Origin: Candidatus Glassbacteria bacterium RIFCSPLOWO2_12_FULL_58_11
GTDB taxonomy: Bacteria > Gemmatimonadota > Glassbacteria > GWA2-58-10
DNA: 7,759 nucleotides
Direction: 5' to 3'
NCBI GenBank assembly: GCA_001780825.1
Contig: MFIX01000233.1
Coordinates: 16,573 to 24,331, forward strand
The notes under the pieces were generated by a model that was not told where the DNA came from, did no database searches, and was given only the letters and a program-made list of their open reading frames with translations. The position numbers were made by a program, and so were the translations under genes. Below are positions 1 through 6,013 of this stretch, in pieces (the first letter of the stretch is position 1; every line of letters starts with the position of its first letter).

Positions 1-115
1 ACCTGGAGTGTGTGTATTTTAATTACCCACTCGCGGAACTGCAATATAAGGCAAGCTGCGTTCAGATGAACGGCAAAAATCGAGATGTCAAACTATGATT
101 TGAACATGGAGATAA

Positions 116-191
116 TGGTGCGCCGTCAGGGAATCGAACCCCGAACCTAGTGATTAAGAGTCACTTGCTCTGCCAATTGAGCTAACGGCGC
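116..191 (-). tRNA. tRNA-Lys (anticodon CUU), CCA encoded
   Basis: Read on the minus strand this folds into a complete cloverleaf. The acceptor arms are GCGCCGT (191-185) and ACGGCGC (126-120), a perfect 7-bp stem. The D arm is GCTC/GAGC. The anticodon stem is AGTGA/TCACT around the loop CTCTTAA, so the anticodon is CUU, which reads AAG (Lys). The T arm is CGGGG-TTCGATT-CCCTG with one G-U pair. The discriminator base is A (119), followed by an encoded CCA (118-116). No intron or mismatch is visible. It may be co-transcribed with the small minus-strand gene ending at 393, or use the weak promoter proposed at 265-293. No clear terminator follows it in 1-115. Confidence 0.97.
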
Positions 192-237
192 AGCCTGAAA
201 CAAACGAAGAAGGTTTTGTGGGAACCTCTTGGAGGAA

Positions 238-339
238 ATGAAAAAATTTGTCCGCTCAGATCAAATTTTACGCAAATATAACACCGGCAACAAAATCGAT
301 CAAGAAAAAATTCCGCGCAGAGCAGGTTCGGGGTGCTGA
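238..339 (+). CDS. doubtful 33-aa small ORF
   Basis: An ATG at 238 follows a strong GGAGG (231-235) and opens 33 codons ending in TGA (337-339). The product starts MKKFVRSDQILRKYN and is rich in Lys, Arg and polar residues, with a single Cys at its end. It has no membrane segment and no motif I recognise. Against it: the Shine-Dalgarno is only 2 nt from the ATG, the ORF is short, and the AT-rich spacer would easily produce such an ORF. A TTG-initiated ORF in another frame (248-487) overlaps it and is no better supported. It is listed because the ribosome-binding sequence is among the strongest in the window. Confidence 0.17.
   Translation: MKKFVRSDQILRKYNTGNKIDQEKIPRRAGSGC
265..293 (-). promoter_or_regulatory. 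possible sigma-70-like promoter upstream of tRNA-Lys
   Basis: On the minus strand a -35-like TTGTTG (293-288) and a -10-like TAAAAT (270-265, 5 of 6 matches to TATAAT) are separated by exactly 17 bp. Initiation would fall near 258, giving a pre-tRNA leader of about 65 nt, which is long but possible. The -35 box matches only its first three bases. The surrounding DNA is very AT-rich, so chance boxes are likely. Confidence 0.25.
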
Positions 340-392
340 GGCTGAATTTTCATTCTCTCTTCAATTTTTTCTCTACATCAATAGCGCAACTG

Positions 393-695
393 TCACTTAC
401 GGAGCGCCGGCTCCTGCTTTCCGGCACGTCTTGACAGCGGCTGCCGCATTGCCAGCGAGATCGTGGAATGGCAGTCCCGGCAATTGAACAGGGCCAGGAA
501 GCTTTCCTCCCCCGGTACCAGCTGTTTGCCGAGAAAGTCCAGATTCTTATGCCGGCACAGTTTTGTGAATCGGTTTAACAAGGATCGCGCTACCTGCCTT
601 TCAAACGGGGTAATAACGCTATCCCTGGATTCTGCAATAATTATTCCATGTTCGGCTTTCTTGACCTCTTGCGGACATGAATTTAGTTTTGACAT
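393..695 (-). CDS. small zinc-ribbon-like protein, function unknown
   Basis: This encodes about 100 residues from the ATG at 695. A GTG at 713 would add six residues, and neither start has a clear Shine-Dalgarno. The N-terminal half is variable and polar. The C-terminal half has a CxH motif in LCRHKNLDFLGKQ and a CxxC motif in FNCRDCHST about 27 residues later, an arrangement like a small zinc ribbon. Short bacterial and archaeal proteins with a C-x-H-x2-L-x-F-L-G knuckle followed by a second Cys pair are familiar as uncharacterised metal-binding proteins. The tail is basic (RRAGKQEPALRK). It is divergent from the DUF6599 gene and upstream of the tRNA on the same strand. The plus-strand reading of the same DNA looks less protein-like. 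The function is unknown and could be nucleic-acid binding or a regulatory partner. Existence as a gene is likely but not certain. Confidence 0.6.
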   Translation of the reverse strand: MSKLNSCPQEVKKAEHGIIIAESRDSVITPFERQVARSLLNRFTKLCRHKNLDFLGKQLVPGEESFLALFNCRDCHSTISLAMRQPLSRRAGKQEPALRK

Positions 696-720
696 TACAT
701 CGGCAGATTGCACGGCGGGC

Positions 721-748
721 TTGAAATTTGGCGGCCAGATAGTTTAAT
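721..748 (+). promoter_or_regulatory. candidate sigma-70-like promoter of the DUF6599-DUF362 operon
   Basis: TTGAAA (721-726, 5 of 6 matches to TTGACA) and TTTAAT (743-748, 5 of 6 matches to TATAAT) are separated by 16 bp on the plus strand. Initiation would be near 755. That leaves almost no leader before the ATG at 761 but about 24 nt before the ATG at 779, which would favour the downstream start. A perfect TTGACA at 689-694 lies further upstream but has no matching -10 box at the right distance. Confidence 0.4.
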
Positions 749-760
749 TCCAACTAAGTC

Positions 761-1723
761 ATGATACTCTTCGGATATATGCAATCCTCTATTCTCAGGA
801 TATTTCAGCTCATATTCCGGCTCAGCGCCGTCTGTCTTTTACTATTCGCCCGGGTATTTTCGGCGCAGGACAGGCCTTTGGAGCGCCATAAATCCATACA
901 CGATCCGGTGAAATCGCTGCCTGCTCCCCCCGGTTGGACTGCCAACGAATACGAGGCGGTTTTCCGCAGCGATAACCTGTACGAGTACCTGGATGGCGGA
1001 GCGGAGCGCTATCTGGGTTATGGCATACAGGAGCTTTTCGTGCGGGAGTATGCCCTTCAGAGCGATAAAGAGGCCTCAGTGCGGGTGGAAATTTACAGGA
1101 TGGACACCCCGGCCAATGCTTTCGGCATATTTTCCTCGGACCGCGCCGGAAACCGGCCCGGAGAGATCGGAGTGGATGCGGCCCTGGGGGATTACCTGCT
1201 CCAGTTCTGGCAGGACCGTTATTTTGTCAGGGTCCAGGACAGCGAACTGACCGGGGGACTGCGCGAGAGCCTGGCCGGGTTCGGCAGGCTGATCTCCGCC
1301 GGGCTGCCCGCCGGAAAAACGGAGGACCGGCCGGCGATCCTTGGCTTTCTGCCTCAGAAAAACCAGGTCGGTTCCAGTGTCTGCTACTTTCATACGCAGA
1401 ACTCCCTGAACAGCCTGGTCTATTTAGGAGAGGAAAATCTGCTCGGCCTGGGCCCGGAAATCCAGGCGGTAAGCGCTGAGTACCAGCCGGCTGAGAGCAA
1501 AGTGATTATCCGGGTGTTGCTGATCGAGTACCCGGCCGAAAGCGACTGCCGGGAGAGTCTCGAGCGTCTGTCGGCCGCACGGCCGGGGCTGCCGGAAAGG
1601 GCACGCAAGGAGCTGGCCCGGCTATCGTCAAGCAACCGGTACCTTCTGGCGCTGTTCTCTTCCGCCGAAACAGGCTGGACCGTAAAGCTGGAAGCTGAAA
1701 TCCGCAATAATCTTACCCGCTGA
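761..1723 (+). CDS. exported DUF6599 family protein
   Basis: This encodes 320 residues from the ATG at 761. An in-frame ATG at 779 (residue 7) is equally plausible and fits the promoter at 721-748 better; neither has a strong Shine-Dalgarno. The N-terminus is a Sec-type signal peptide with hydrophobic core LIFRLSAVCLLLFA and likely cleavage after FSA (residue 35). Cys25 does not sit in a good lipobox. The mature part carries family-typical blocks: LYEYLDGGAERYLGYG (73-88), VEIYRMDTPANAFGIFSS (109-126) and FWQDRYFVRV (149-158). These match the DUF6599 family, whose function is unknown to me. The C-terminal half is less conserved and predicted soluble. The DUF362 gene begins 16 bp after its stop, so the two are probably one transcript and act together outside the cytoplasm. 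The family call is from recognition of motifs, not a database search. Confidence 0.85.
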   Translation: MILFGYMQSSILRIFQLIFRLSAVCLLLFARVFSAQDRPLERHKSIHDPVKSLPAPPGWTANEYEAVFRSDNLYEYLDGGAERYLGYGIQELFVREYALQSDKEASVRVEIYRMDTPANAFGIFSSDRAGNRPGEIGVDAALGDYLLQFWQDRYFVRVQDSELTGGLRESLAGFGRLISAGLPAGKTEDRPAILGFLPQKNQVGSSVCYFHTQNSLNSLVYLGEENLLGLGPEIQAVSAEYQPAESKVIIRVLLIEYPAESDCRESLERLSAARPGLPERARKELARLSSSNRYLLALFSSAETGWTVKLEAEIRNNLTR

Positions 1724-1730
1724 ATTCACG

Positions 1731-1736
1731 GGAGGT
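1731..1736 (+). promoter_or_regulatory. Shine-Dalgarno of the DUF362 gene
   Basis: GGAGGT lies three bases upstream of the ATG at 1740 and 7 bp after the DUF6599 stop codon. It fixes the start of the second gene and indicates independent, efficient initiation within the shared transcript. Confidence 0.75.
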
Positions 1737-1739
1737 AAA

Positions 1740-2729
1740 ATGCTCGATTCTTCAGGCAAGGCGACAATCAGCCGCAAGCAATTTATCATTTCCGGCGCCC
1801 TGGGAGCGGTCGGCCTGGGGTTTGGAAAGCCGCTGACAGCCGGAGAATCCGGCGGCGCAGAGACCTCAGGGCGGGCCAGGGTCGTGCTGGTCCGGGACCG
1901 GGCAGCCCTGAGCGAGCCGGGACAGAAAGACGGCGCTGTCCTGCGTTCACTGCTCGAAAAATCGCTCTGCGCCTACACCGGCGAAAGCGATCCGCTGGCC
2001 GCTCTCGGCCGCTTTGTCAAGCCGGGGGACACGGTGGGCGTAAAGATGAATGTCATGATGACCGCCACGCATCCCGAGCTGGTGGCCGAGCTGGTCCGCC
2101 TGCTGGTCCGGGCCGGAGTCAATGAGAAAAAAATAATAATCTGGGACCGCGACAATGCCGGCCTGGGGGTCGAAGGAGCCTTTGCGAGGAACTTGCATTA
2201 CGGCTATGGGGCCGGTTCGGTGAGCCGGATCATTACCGATGAGGCGGATGTGCTGATCAATTTCCCGGCGCTGAAAAGCCACTGGCTCTCGGGCCTCGCC
2301 GGGGCGCTAAAAAACTGGGCCGGCGCGGTCACCGGGATCAATGTCCAGGACAACGGCAGCCCCTACCCCTTCCACGGCGACAGTTGCGCCAACCTCGGCA
2401 TGTTGAACGCCATCGAGCCGATCCGCAAAAAATGCCGCCTGGTGATTATCGACGCCCTGCGTCCACTGTTCGAGGGCGGGCCGCAGGTGAACCCGGCTTA
2501 CCTATGGCACTATGGCGGCCTGTTCCTGGGCGAGGACCCGGTGGCGGTCGACACGCTGCTCAATGTTTTGCTGGAAAAAAAGCGGGAGCAGTTCAAGGGT
2601 CGCCCCTGGCCGTTAACGCCGCCGGTGAAACACCTGGCTGTGGCCGAGTCCCGTTACCATCTGGGTATTTCCGATCCAGAGAAAATCGATTTGCTGGCGC
2701 TGGGCGAGGAGTCCGAGAGGCTGATCTAG
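1740..2729 (+). CDS. DUF362 domain protein with Tat-like signal peptide
   Basis: This encodes 329 residues, with the start fixed by GGAGGT at 1731. The N-terminus has ISRKQFI (10-16), a twin-arginine-like motif in which the second Arg is Lys. A weakly hydrophobic Ala/Gly-rich core (17-29) follows, with a probable cleavage after LTA (33). The body shows DUF362 blocks: VKPGDTVGVKMNVM (93-106), KKIIIWDRDNAGLG (130-143), DVLINFPALKSHWLSGLAGALKN (170-192) and the C-terminal GEDPVAVDTLLN (264-275). DUF362 proteins are often linked to Fe-S or redox contexts, but no ferredoxin-like CxxCxxC cluster is present; the only cysteines are C77, C216 and C232. It is therefore the stand-alone DUF362 type. The biochemical role is unknown. 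Operon pairing with the DUF6599 gene suggests a joint envelope function, and Tat targeting would imply export of a folded, possibly cofactor-loaded protein. Confidence 0.88.
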   Translation: MLDSSGKATISRKQFIISGALGAVGLGFGKPLTAGESGGAETSGRARVVLVRDRAALSEPGQKDGAVLRSLLEKSLCAYTGESDPLAALGRFVKPGDTVGVKMNVMMTATHPELVAELVRLLVRAGVNEKKIIIWDRDNAGLGVEGAFARNLHYGYGAGSVSRIITDEADVLINFPALKSHWLSGLAGALKNWAGAVTGINVQDNGSPYPFHGDSCANLGMLNAIEPIRKKCRLVIIDALRPLFEGGPQVNPAYLWHYGGLFLGEDPVAVDTLLNVLLEKKREQFKGRPWPLTPPVKHLAVAESRYHLGISDPEKIDLLALGEESERLI

Positions 2730-2763
2730 AGAGTTGAGGCAAGTGGCTGGAACATGGAGAGAG
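2730..2763. other. convergent operon junction without clear terminator
   Basis: Only 34 bp separate the DUF362 stop (TAG, 2727-2729) from the rhomboid stop (TAA on the minus strand, 2766-2764). I see no GC-rich hairpin followed by a U-tract on either strand. The octamer agagagtt occurs twice as a direct repeat (2728-2735 and 2758-2765), covering both stop codon regions. Confidence 0.5.
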
Positions 2764-3606
2764 TTATTTGTTCTTTCTCTTTTCGCTGGCCCGCTCGAGG
2801 ATTTTCAATTCGTTGCGCGAGAGGCTTTTCATACCCTGGGCATTGATCTTGTCCAGAATGCGGTCAATCTCATCTTTTTCCTGCCTTTCAATCTCGTTCT
2901 CCAGGGCCACCAGACGGACCCGTTTTCGCCTCTTCCGGTCGTGGTAATAATCCGCCAGCCGCGTCAGGTTCCATTCCTTCTTCAAGTAGAGATAGCCGAT
3001 CAGCAGACCCGAAAGATGGGCGAAATGAGACACGCCGGAGGGGCTCCAGGACATGTAGAACTCTATTGCGGCAATCAGCAGGACAAACCATTTGGCTTTC
3101 ATCGGGAACAGGAGCATGAACAGGACGGTCCGCTCCGGGAACATCAGGCCATAGGCCGCCAGCAGCCCGAAAATCGCGCCGCTGGACCCGATCAGTACCT
3201 GGTAGGGCGAGCCAGCGGAAACGATCAGAGGCAGGCCGCTGGCAAAGATGAAATAGAGCAGGCCGACACAGACTCCGGTGATAAAGAAAAACACCAGGAA
3301 TTCACGGCTGCCCCAAACCCGCTCGAGCTCTCCGCCAAACATCCAGAGGACGAACATATTGAAAATCAGGTGCCAGATATTCCCGTGAACGAACATGTAA
3401 GTACCCAACTGCCAGAGCAGAAGGTACTTGCGGACTAGCACGGGGGTCAGTCCGAACGCATCAAGCCAGAAGGTGCTGCCCGAAAGCTCGAACAGCTTGC
3501 CGACGATGAACGAGGCGGTACAGCCGATAATCAGGAATTTTATCGACCGGGTAAGGCTTCCGCCGATTCCGAAAGCCGTACTCTCGTAATAGGTATTGTA
3601 CCGCAT
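2764..3606 (-). CDS. rhomboid family intramembrane serine protease with DUF6576-like C-terminal tail
   Basis: This encodes 280 residues. The ATG at 3606 has GGAG eight bases upstream (3618-3615). Rhomboids cleave transmembrane substrates inside the bilayer with a Ser-His dyad. All hallmarks are visible: HGNIWHLIFNMFVLWMFGGELE (74-95) with H79 and N83 for the oxyanion region, the GSSGAIFG block (140-147) with catalytic S142, and HFAHLSG (194-200) with catalytic H197. About six hydrophobic segments lie between residues 22 and 208. After them comes a strongly charged cytosolic tail: a basic stretch (DRKRRKRVR, 223-231), a Glu-rich helix, and a DEIDRILDKINAQGMKSLSRNELKILERAS block. That block matches the short DUF6576 helical domain found at the end of many bacterial rhomboids. 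It is the last gene of the minus-strand operon, 34 bp after yfhO. The substrate is unknown; operon partners or envelope proteins are candidates. Confidence 0.93.
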   Translation of the reverse strand: MRYNTYYESTAFGIGGSLTRSIKFLIIGCTASFIVGKLFELSGSTFWLDAFGLTPVLVRKYLLLWQLGTYMFVHGNIWHLIFNMFVLWMFGGELERVWGSREFLVFFFITGVCVGLLYFIFASGLPLIVSAGSPYQVLIGSSGAIFGLLAAYGLMFPERTVLFMLLFPMKAKWFVLLIAAIEFYMSWSPSGVSHFAHLSGLLIGYLYLKKEWNLTRLADYYHDRKRRKRVRLVALENEIERQEKDEIDRILDKINAQGMKSLSRNELKILERASEKRKNK

Positions 3607-3614
3607 GCGGCATT

Positions 3615-3618
3615 CTCC
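3615..3618 (-). promoter_or_regulatory. Shine-Dalgarno of the rhomboid gene
   Basis: GGAG on the minus strand lies eight bases before the ATG at 3606. An out-of-frame ATG at 3613-3611 sits inside the spacer and is not used by any sizeable ORF. Confidence 0.6.
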
Positions 3619-3621
3619 AAC

Positions 3622-3652
3622 GGCCGGCGGCCTGACGGGGTTAAAACCGGCC
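3622..3652 (-). repeat. GC-rich inverted repeat spanning the yfhO stop
   Basis: GGCCGG (3622-3627) and CCGGCC (3647-3652) are perfect inverted arms of 6 bp separated by 19 bp, covering the end of yfhO and the spacer before the rhomboid Shine-Dalgarno. A tighter GGCC-GCC-GGCC hairpin is an alternative fold. It could modulate translation or mRNA processing between the two genes. There is no U-tract in the direction of transcription, so it is not an intrinsic terminator. GC-rich DNA makes chance occurrence likely. Confidence 0.25.
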
Positions 3653-6013
3653 TTTTACGGAAAAAACAATGAAAGCGGCCAGCAGGATCAGGGCGGTCAG
3701 CAGGCTAAGCAGCAGCCCCTTGTCGAAACTGGCCGAACGATAGGCAAAACGGACCTTGTGGCTCCCCTCGCGCAACGCTACCGCGCGCAGGGCATAATCT
3801 GCGCGCAGCACTTTTGCCGGCTCGCCATCCACCCAGGCCTTCCAGGCCGGGTAATCCCATTCGCTTAAGACCAGGATGCCCGGGATATCGCTTACTGTCG
3901 AAATTTCAATCTCATTCTGCTCGTAACTCGTTATTTCCACTTTCGATTCAATATGCGAACCCGCTGCAGGAGTGTCAATCCCGGGATCCGTTTCCAGGAT
4001 TGCCTCGCCGCGGTAGTTAAAATCAGGACCATTCAAGGCGGCGAGGATTTTCTCATCCTCGCCGGCCACCCGCCAGTGCCGGAGTAGAAAAGCTCGCGGC
4101 AGGTAGGTTTTCCGCTGAACGAACCCGGCGGTCCTGTGTTCATAGTCGATAGCGATCATGTACTTGACGTTCAGCAAGTCGAAGCGGCGCTCCTTTTCGA
4201 TCTCGGCCAACCGGCGCTTGAGCTGCAGGGGATTGTAGCCCTCGAGCAGGAAAAGCCGGTGCAGGCTGCCCTGGTTGCGCCCCAGAAGCATGATTCCAGG
4301 GTTTTCCAGGCTGCGCGCATTGATCCGGAACAGCTCTTTCTTGCCCTCCTGCTGGAATGCCGCCACTGTCTGATTGTATTGATACAACTGGTCCGGCGCG
4401 GTATCCCCTTTCAGGAAGGGCGCGCCGAACCAGTAGAGCTCGGCAAAGACCAGCAGACAAGCCGCGATTCCCAGTCCGGCGCGGGCGGAAGCTCCGGGGC
4501 GAGTAACCGCCAGAAAGATCAGGGACCCGGAGAGAGCCAGCCAGCTCAGCGAGGCCAGGAGCGAGGCGGCCGCCGCCGCTTTTCGCACCGGGTCGGCCAG
4601 GGCCGCGCCCGAGAGATTATCCAGCGCTCCGGTTTTCAGCAGTATCAGGGCTGTCAGAGCGATGGACATAAGGCCGAGAGTGATATATGCCGGGCCGCTG
4701 CTGAAAAATCGGGCGGCTGTCTTTTCTTTCTGCGCGGTCAACCGGGTCCAGCCATGCGCGGCCAGCAGAGCCAGAGCAAAGGACACCAGGGCCGAGAACC
4801 TTCCCGGGATACGGAAGCGGTCGAAGCCGGGCGCATAGCTGAAGAACAGTTTGTAGAGCAGCCCGTAGTTTCCCAGGGCCAGCCAAAGACAGAGCGCGCC
4901 CAGTAGCGCGGCGAAAAGCAGGTGGCGGTTTTTTCGCAGCGCGCCGAGGCTCGACAAAGCCAGGATCAGCGGCAGTGAGCCGGCAAACAAACAGGTCTCC
5001 CAGAATGCGCTGTAGCCGCCGGCCCAGTAGCTGTTGGTCCCCGGGTACTGTACCCCGAAAAACCGCGGAGAAATAAGCTTGAAAAGAAAGAGCGGGTTCA
5101 GCGAATGCTCGGTCGAGGCGGCGTAAGTCATCTCGCTGCGTGGTGTGTACCGGGCGAGCTCGGCGGCCGGCAGGTAGGCGAAAGTGTTGAGCCCCAGAGC
5201 GGCCAGACTGACAAAGGCCAGGATGACCAGCCTGCGGAGCAGGTTTTTTTGGCTCCAGCCATCCGCGCCGTGCCTGGCAAACTCCTGGACCAGCCAGTAA
5301 AGTCCGAGCGTGCAGTAAATATAAAGGCTGTACTGGGGATACCCGCCCATGTTGCTCAGAGCCAGAACCAGGGCGCAGGCCAGAACGTGACGGAATCTGC
5401 TTCCGGACAGCGCCCTCTCGAACAGCTCGAGGATCAGCGGCAGCCAGACAAAAACATAGATGAAATTCATGTGGATCGCGTGCGTGACCATAAAGCCGCT
5501 GAAAGCGAAGGTCACCGCTCCCAGCAAGGCTCCCTCGCGGGAAGCCTCGCCGAGCCGCAGGAATCGGAAAGTGAAAATGGCGGCCAGGAAGTAGTGCAGC
5601 AGCTCGACGGCCTGCACCAGATAAGGCGAAAGCGAGCCGCGGCTGACAAAAAGGGCCTGGACCAGGTTGAAGGGATAGAGCACCGCAGTCTGGATATCGG
5701 CAAAAAAGGGCTGGCCGGCGAAAACAAAGGGGTTCCAGAAGGGGAAATGCCCGGCGGCCAGGCTGGTGGCGGCGAACACCCGGTACGGATAGTTCTGAAA
5801 AAGAAAATCCTCCCAGAGCCAGCAGCGTGAGGCGCTGAAGGGAGTCAGGAACTTCCAGAAATAGACCAGGGTCAGACTGGCGAGTAAAACCGCCGGAAAG
5901 CTGCGGGAAAACAGGGTGTCAGATGGCGGGCGGCCAGGCTTGTCTTGCGCATTCCGGCCCGCGGGCCTTTTGCCGCCCCGGCCGCTGCGCCCGGATGGTG
6001 GCATAGCGAACAC
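3641..6013 (-). CDS. YfhO family integral membrane protein (GT-C-like sugar transferase)
   Basis: This encodes 790 residues. The GTG at 6013 overlaps the TAG of the upstream GT2 gene by one base and has AAGGA 11 nt upstream. An ATG at 6004 (codon 4) is the alternative; coupling to the GT2 is expected either way. A basic, Gly/Pro-rich cytosolic tail (1-38) precedes about a dozen hydrophobic segments between 40 and 530. The first external loop has the GT-C-like acidic pair WED (67-69), then YPYRVFAATSLAAGHFPFWNP and FAGQPFFADIQ, typical of YfhO-type proteins. RFRIPGRF (399-406) is another family block. A large external domain (about 535-765) contains LLEGYNPLQLKRR, LLNVKYMI and a beta-rich end with LVLSEWDYPAWKAWVDG (714-730) and EGSHKVRFAYRS (749-760). 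A final membrane helix (766-787) follows. In Firmicutes, YfhO transfers a sugar from undecaprenyl phosphate to lipoteichoic acid. The acceptor in this organism is unknown. Confidence 0.9.
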   Translation of the reverse strand: MFAMPPSGRSGRGGKRPAGRNAQDKPGRPPSDTLFSRSFPAVLLASLTLVYFWKFLTPFSASRCWLWEDFLFQNYPYRVFAATSLAAGHFPFWNPFVFAGQPFFADIQTAVLYPFNLVQALFVSRGSLSPYLVQAVELLHYFLAAIFTFRFLRLGEASREGALLGAVTFAFSGFMVTHAIHMNFIYVFVWLPLILELFERALSGSRFRHVLACALVLALSNMGGYPQYSLYIYCTLGLYWLVQEFARHGADGWSQKNLLRRLVILAFVSLAALGLNTFAYLPAAELARYTPRSEMTYAASTEHSLNPLFLFKLISPRFFGVQYPGTNSYWAGGYSAFWETCLFAGSLPLILALSSLGALRKNRHLLFAALLGALCLWLALGNYGLLYKLFFSYAPGFDRFRIPGRFSALVSFALALLAAHGWTRLTAQKEKTAARFFSSGPAYITLGLMSIALTALILLKTGALDNLSGAALADPVRKAAAAASLLASLSWLALSGSLIFLAVTRPGASARAGLGIAACLLVFAELYWFGAPFLKGDTAPDQLYQYNQTVAAFQQEGKKELFRINARSLENPGIMLLGRNQGSLHRLFLLEGYNPLQLKRRLAEIEKERRFDLLNVKYMIAIDYEHRTAGFVQRKTYLPRAFLLRHWRVAGEDEKILAALNGPDFNYRGEAILETDPGIDTPAAGSHIESKVEITSYEQNEIEISTVSDIPGILVLSEWDYPAWKAWVDGEPAKVLRADYALRAVALREGSHKVRFAYRSASFDKGLLLSLLTALILLAAFIVFSVKGRF

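Noticed and set aside
73..103. Possible terminator of the tRNA transcript (TCAAA/TTTGA stem with a later U5 run)
   Set aside because: The stem is only 5 AT-rich base pairs and the U-run is about 8 nt away from it, so it does not fit an intrinsic terminator.
1..115. Possible gene or second RNA left of the tRNA
   Set aside because: There is no ORF of useful length, no second cloverleaf, and no repeat that stands out.
248..487. TTG-initiated plus-strand ORF (79 codons)
   Set aside because: It has a poor start, no motif, and runs antisense into the end of the zinc-ribbon gene.
463..747. Plus-strand ORF (94 codons) antisense to the zinc-ribbon gene
   Set aside because: The minus-strand reading has the CxH and CxxC pattern and a more protein-like hydrophobic pattern. 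The plus reading has no motif or ribosome-binding site.
833..841. Lipoprotein signal at Cys25 of the DUF6599 protein
   Set aside because: The residues before the Cys (S-A-V) do not form a lipobox because Val occupies the -1 position, and a normal signal peptidase I site (FSA) follows.
2384..2737. Second-frame ORF inside the DUF362 gene
   Set aside because: It is Arg/Gly/Pro-rich, typical of a +1 frame in high-GC coding DNA, and lies fully within a strong gene.
2734..3438. Plus-strand ORF (234 codons) antisense to the rhomboid gene, starting just after DUF362
   Set aside because: It has no Shine-Dalgarno and a composition dominated by Gln, His and Asp as expected of an antisense shadow. The opposite strand encodes a complete rhomboid with its active site.
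4136..4906. Plus-strand ORF (256 codons) inside yfhO
   Set aside because: It is Gln/Arg/Gly-rich low-complexity with no family motif. The minus strand is clearly coding.
5105..5830. Long plus-strand ORF (241 codons) antisense to yfhO
   Set aside because: Its product is Gln/Gly/Glu-rich without any domain pattern. It is a by-product of the GC-rich codon bias of the well-supported YfhO gene on the other strand.
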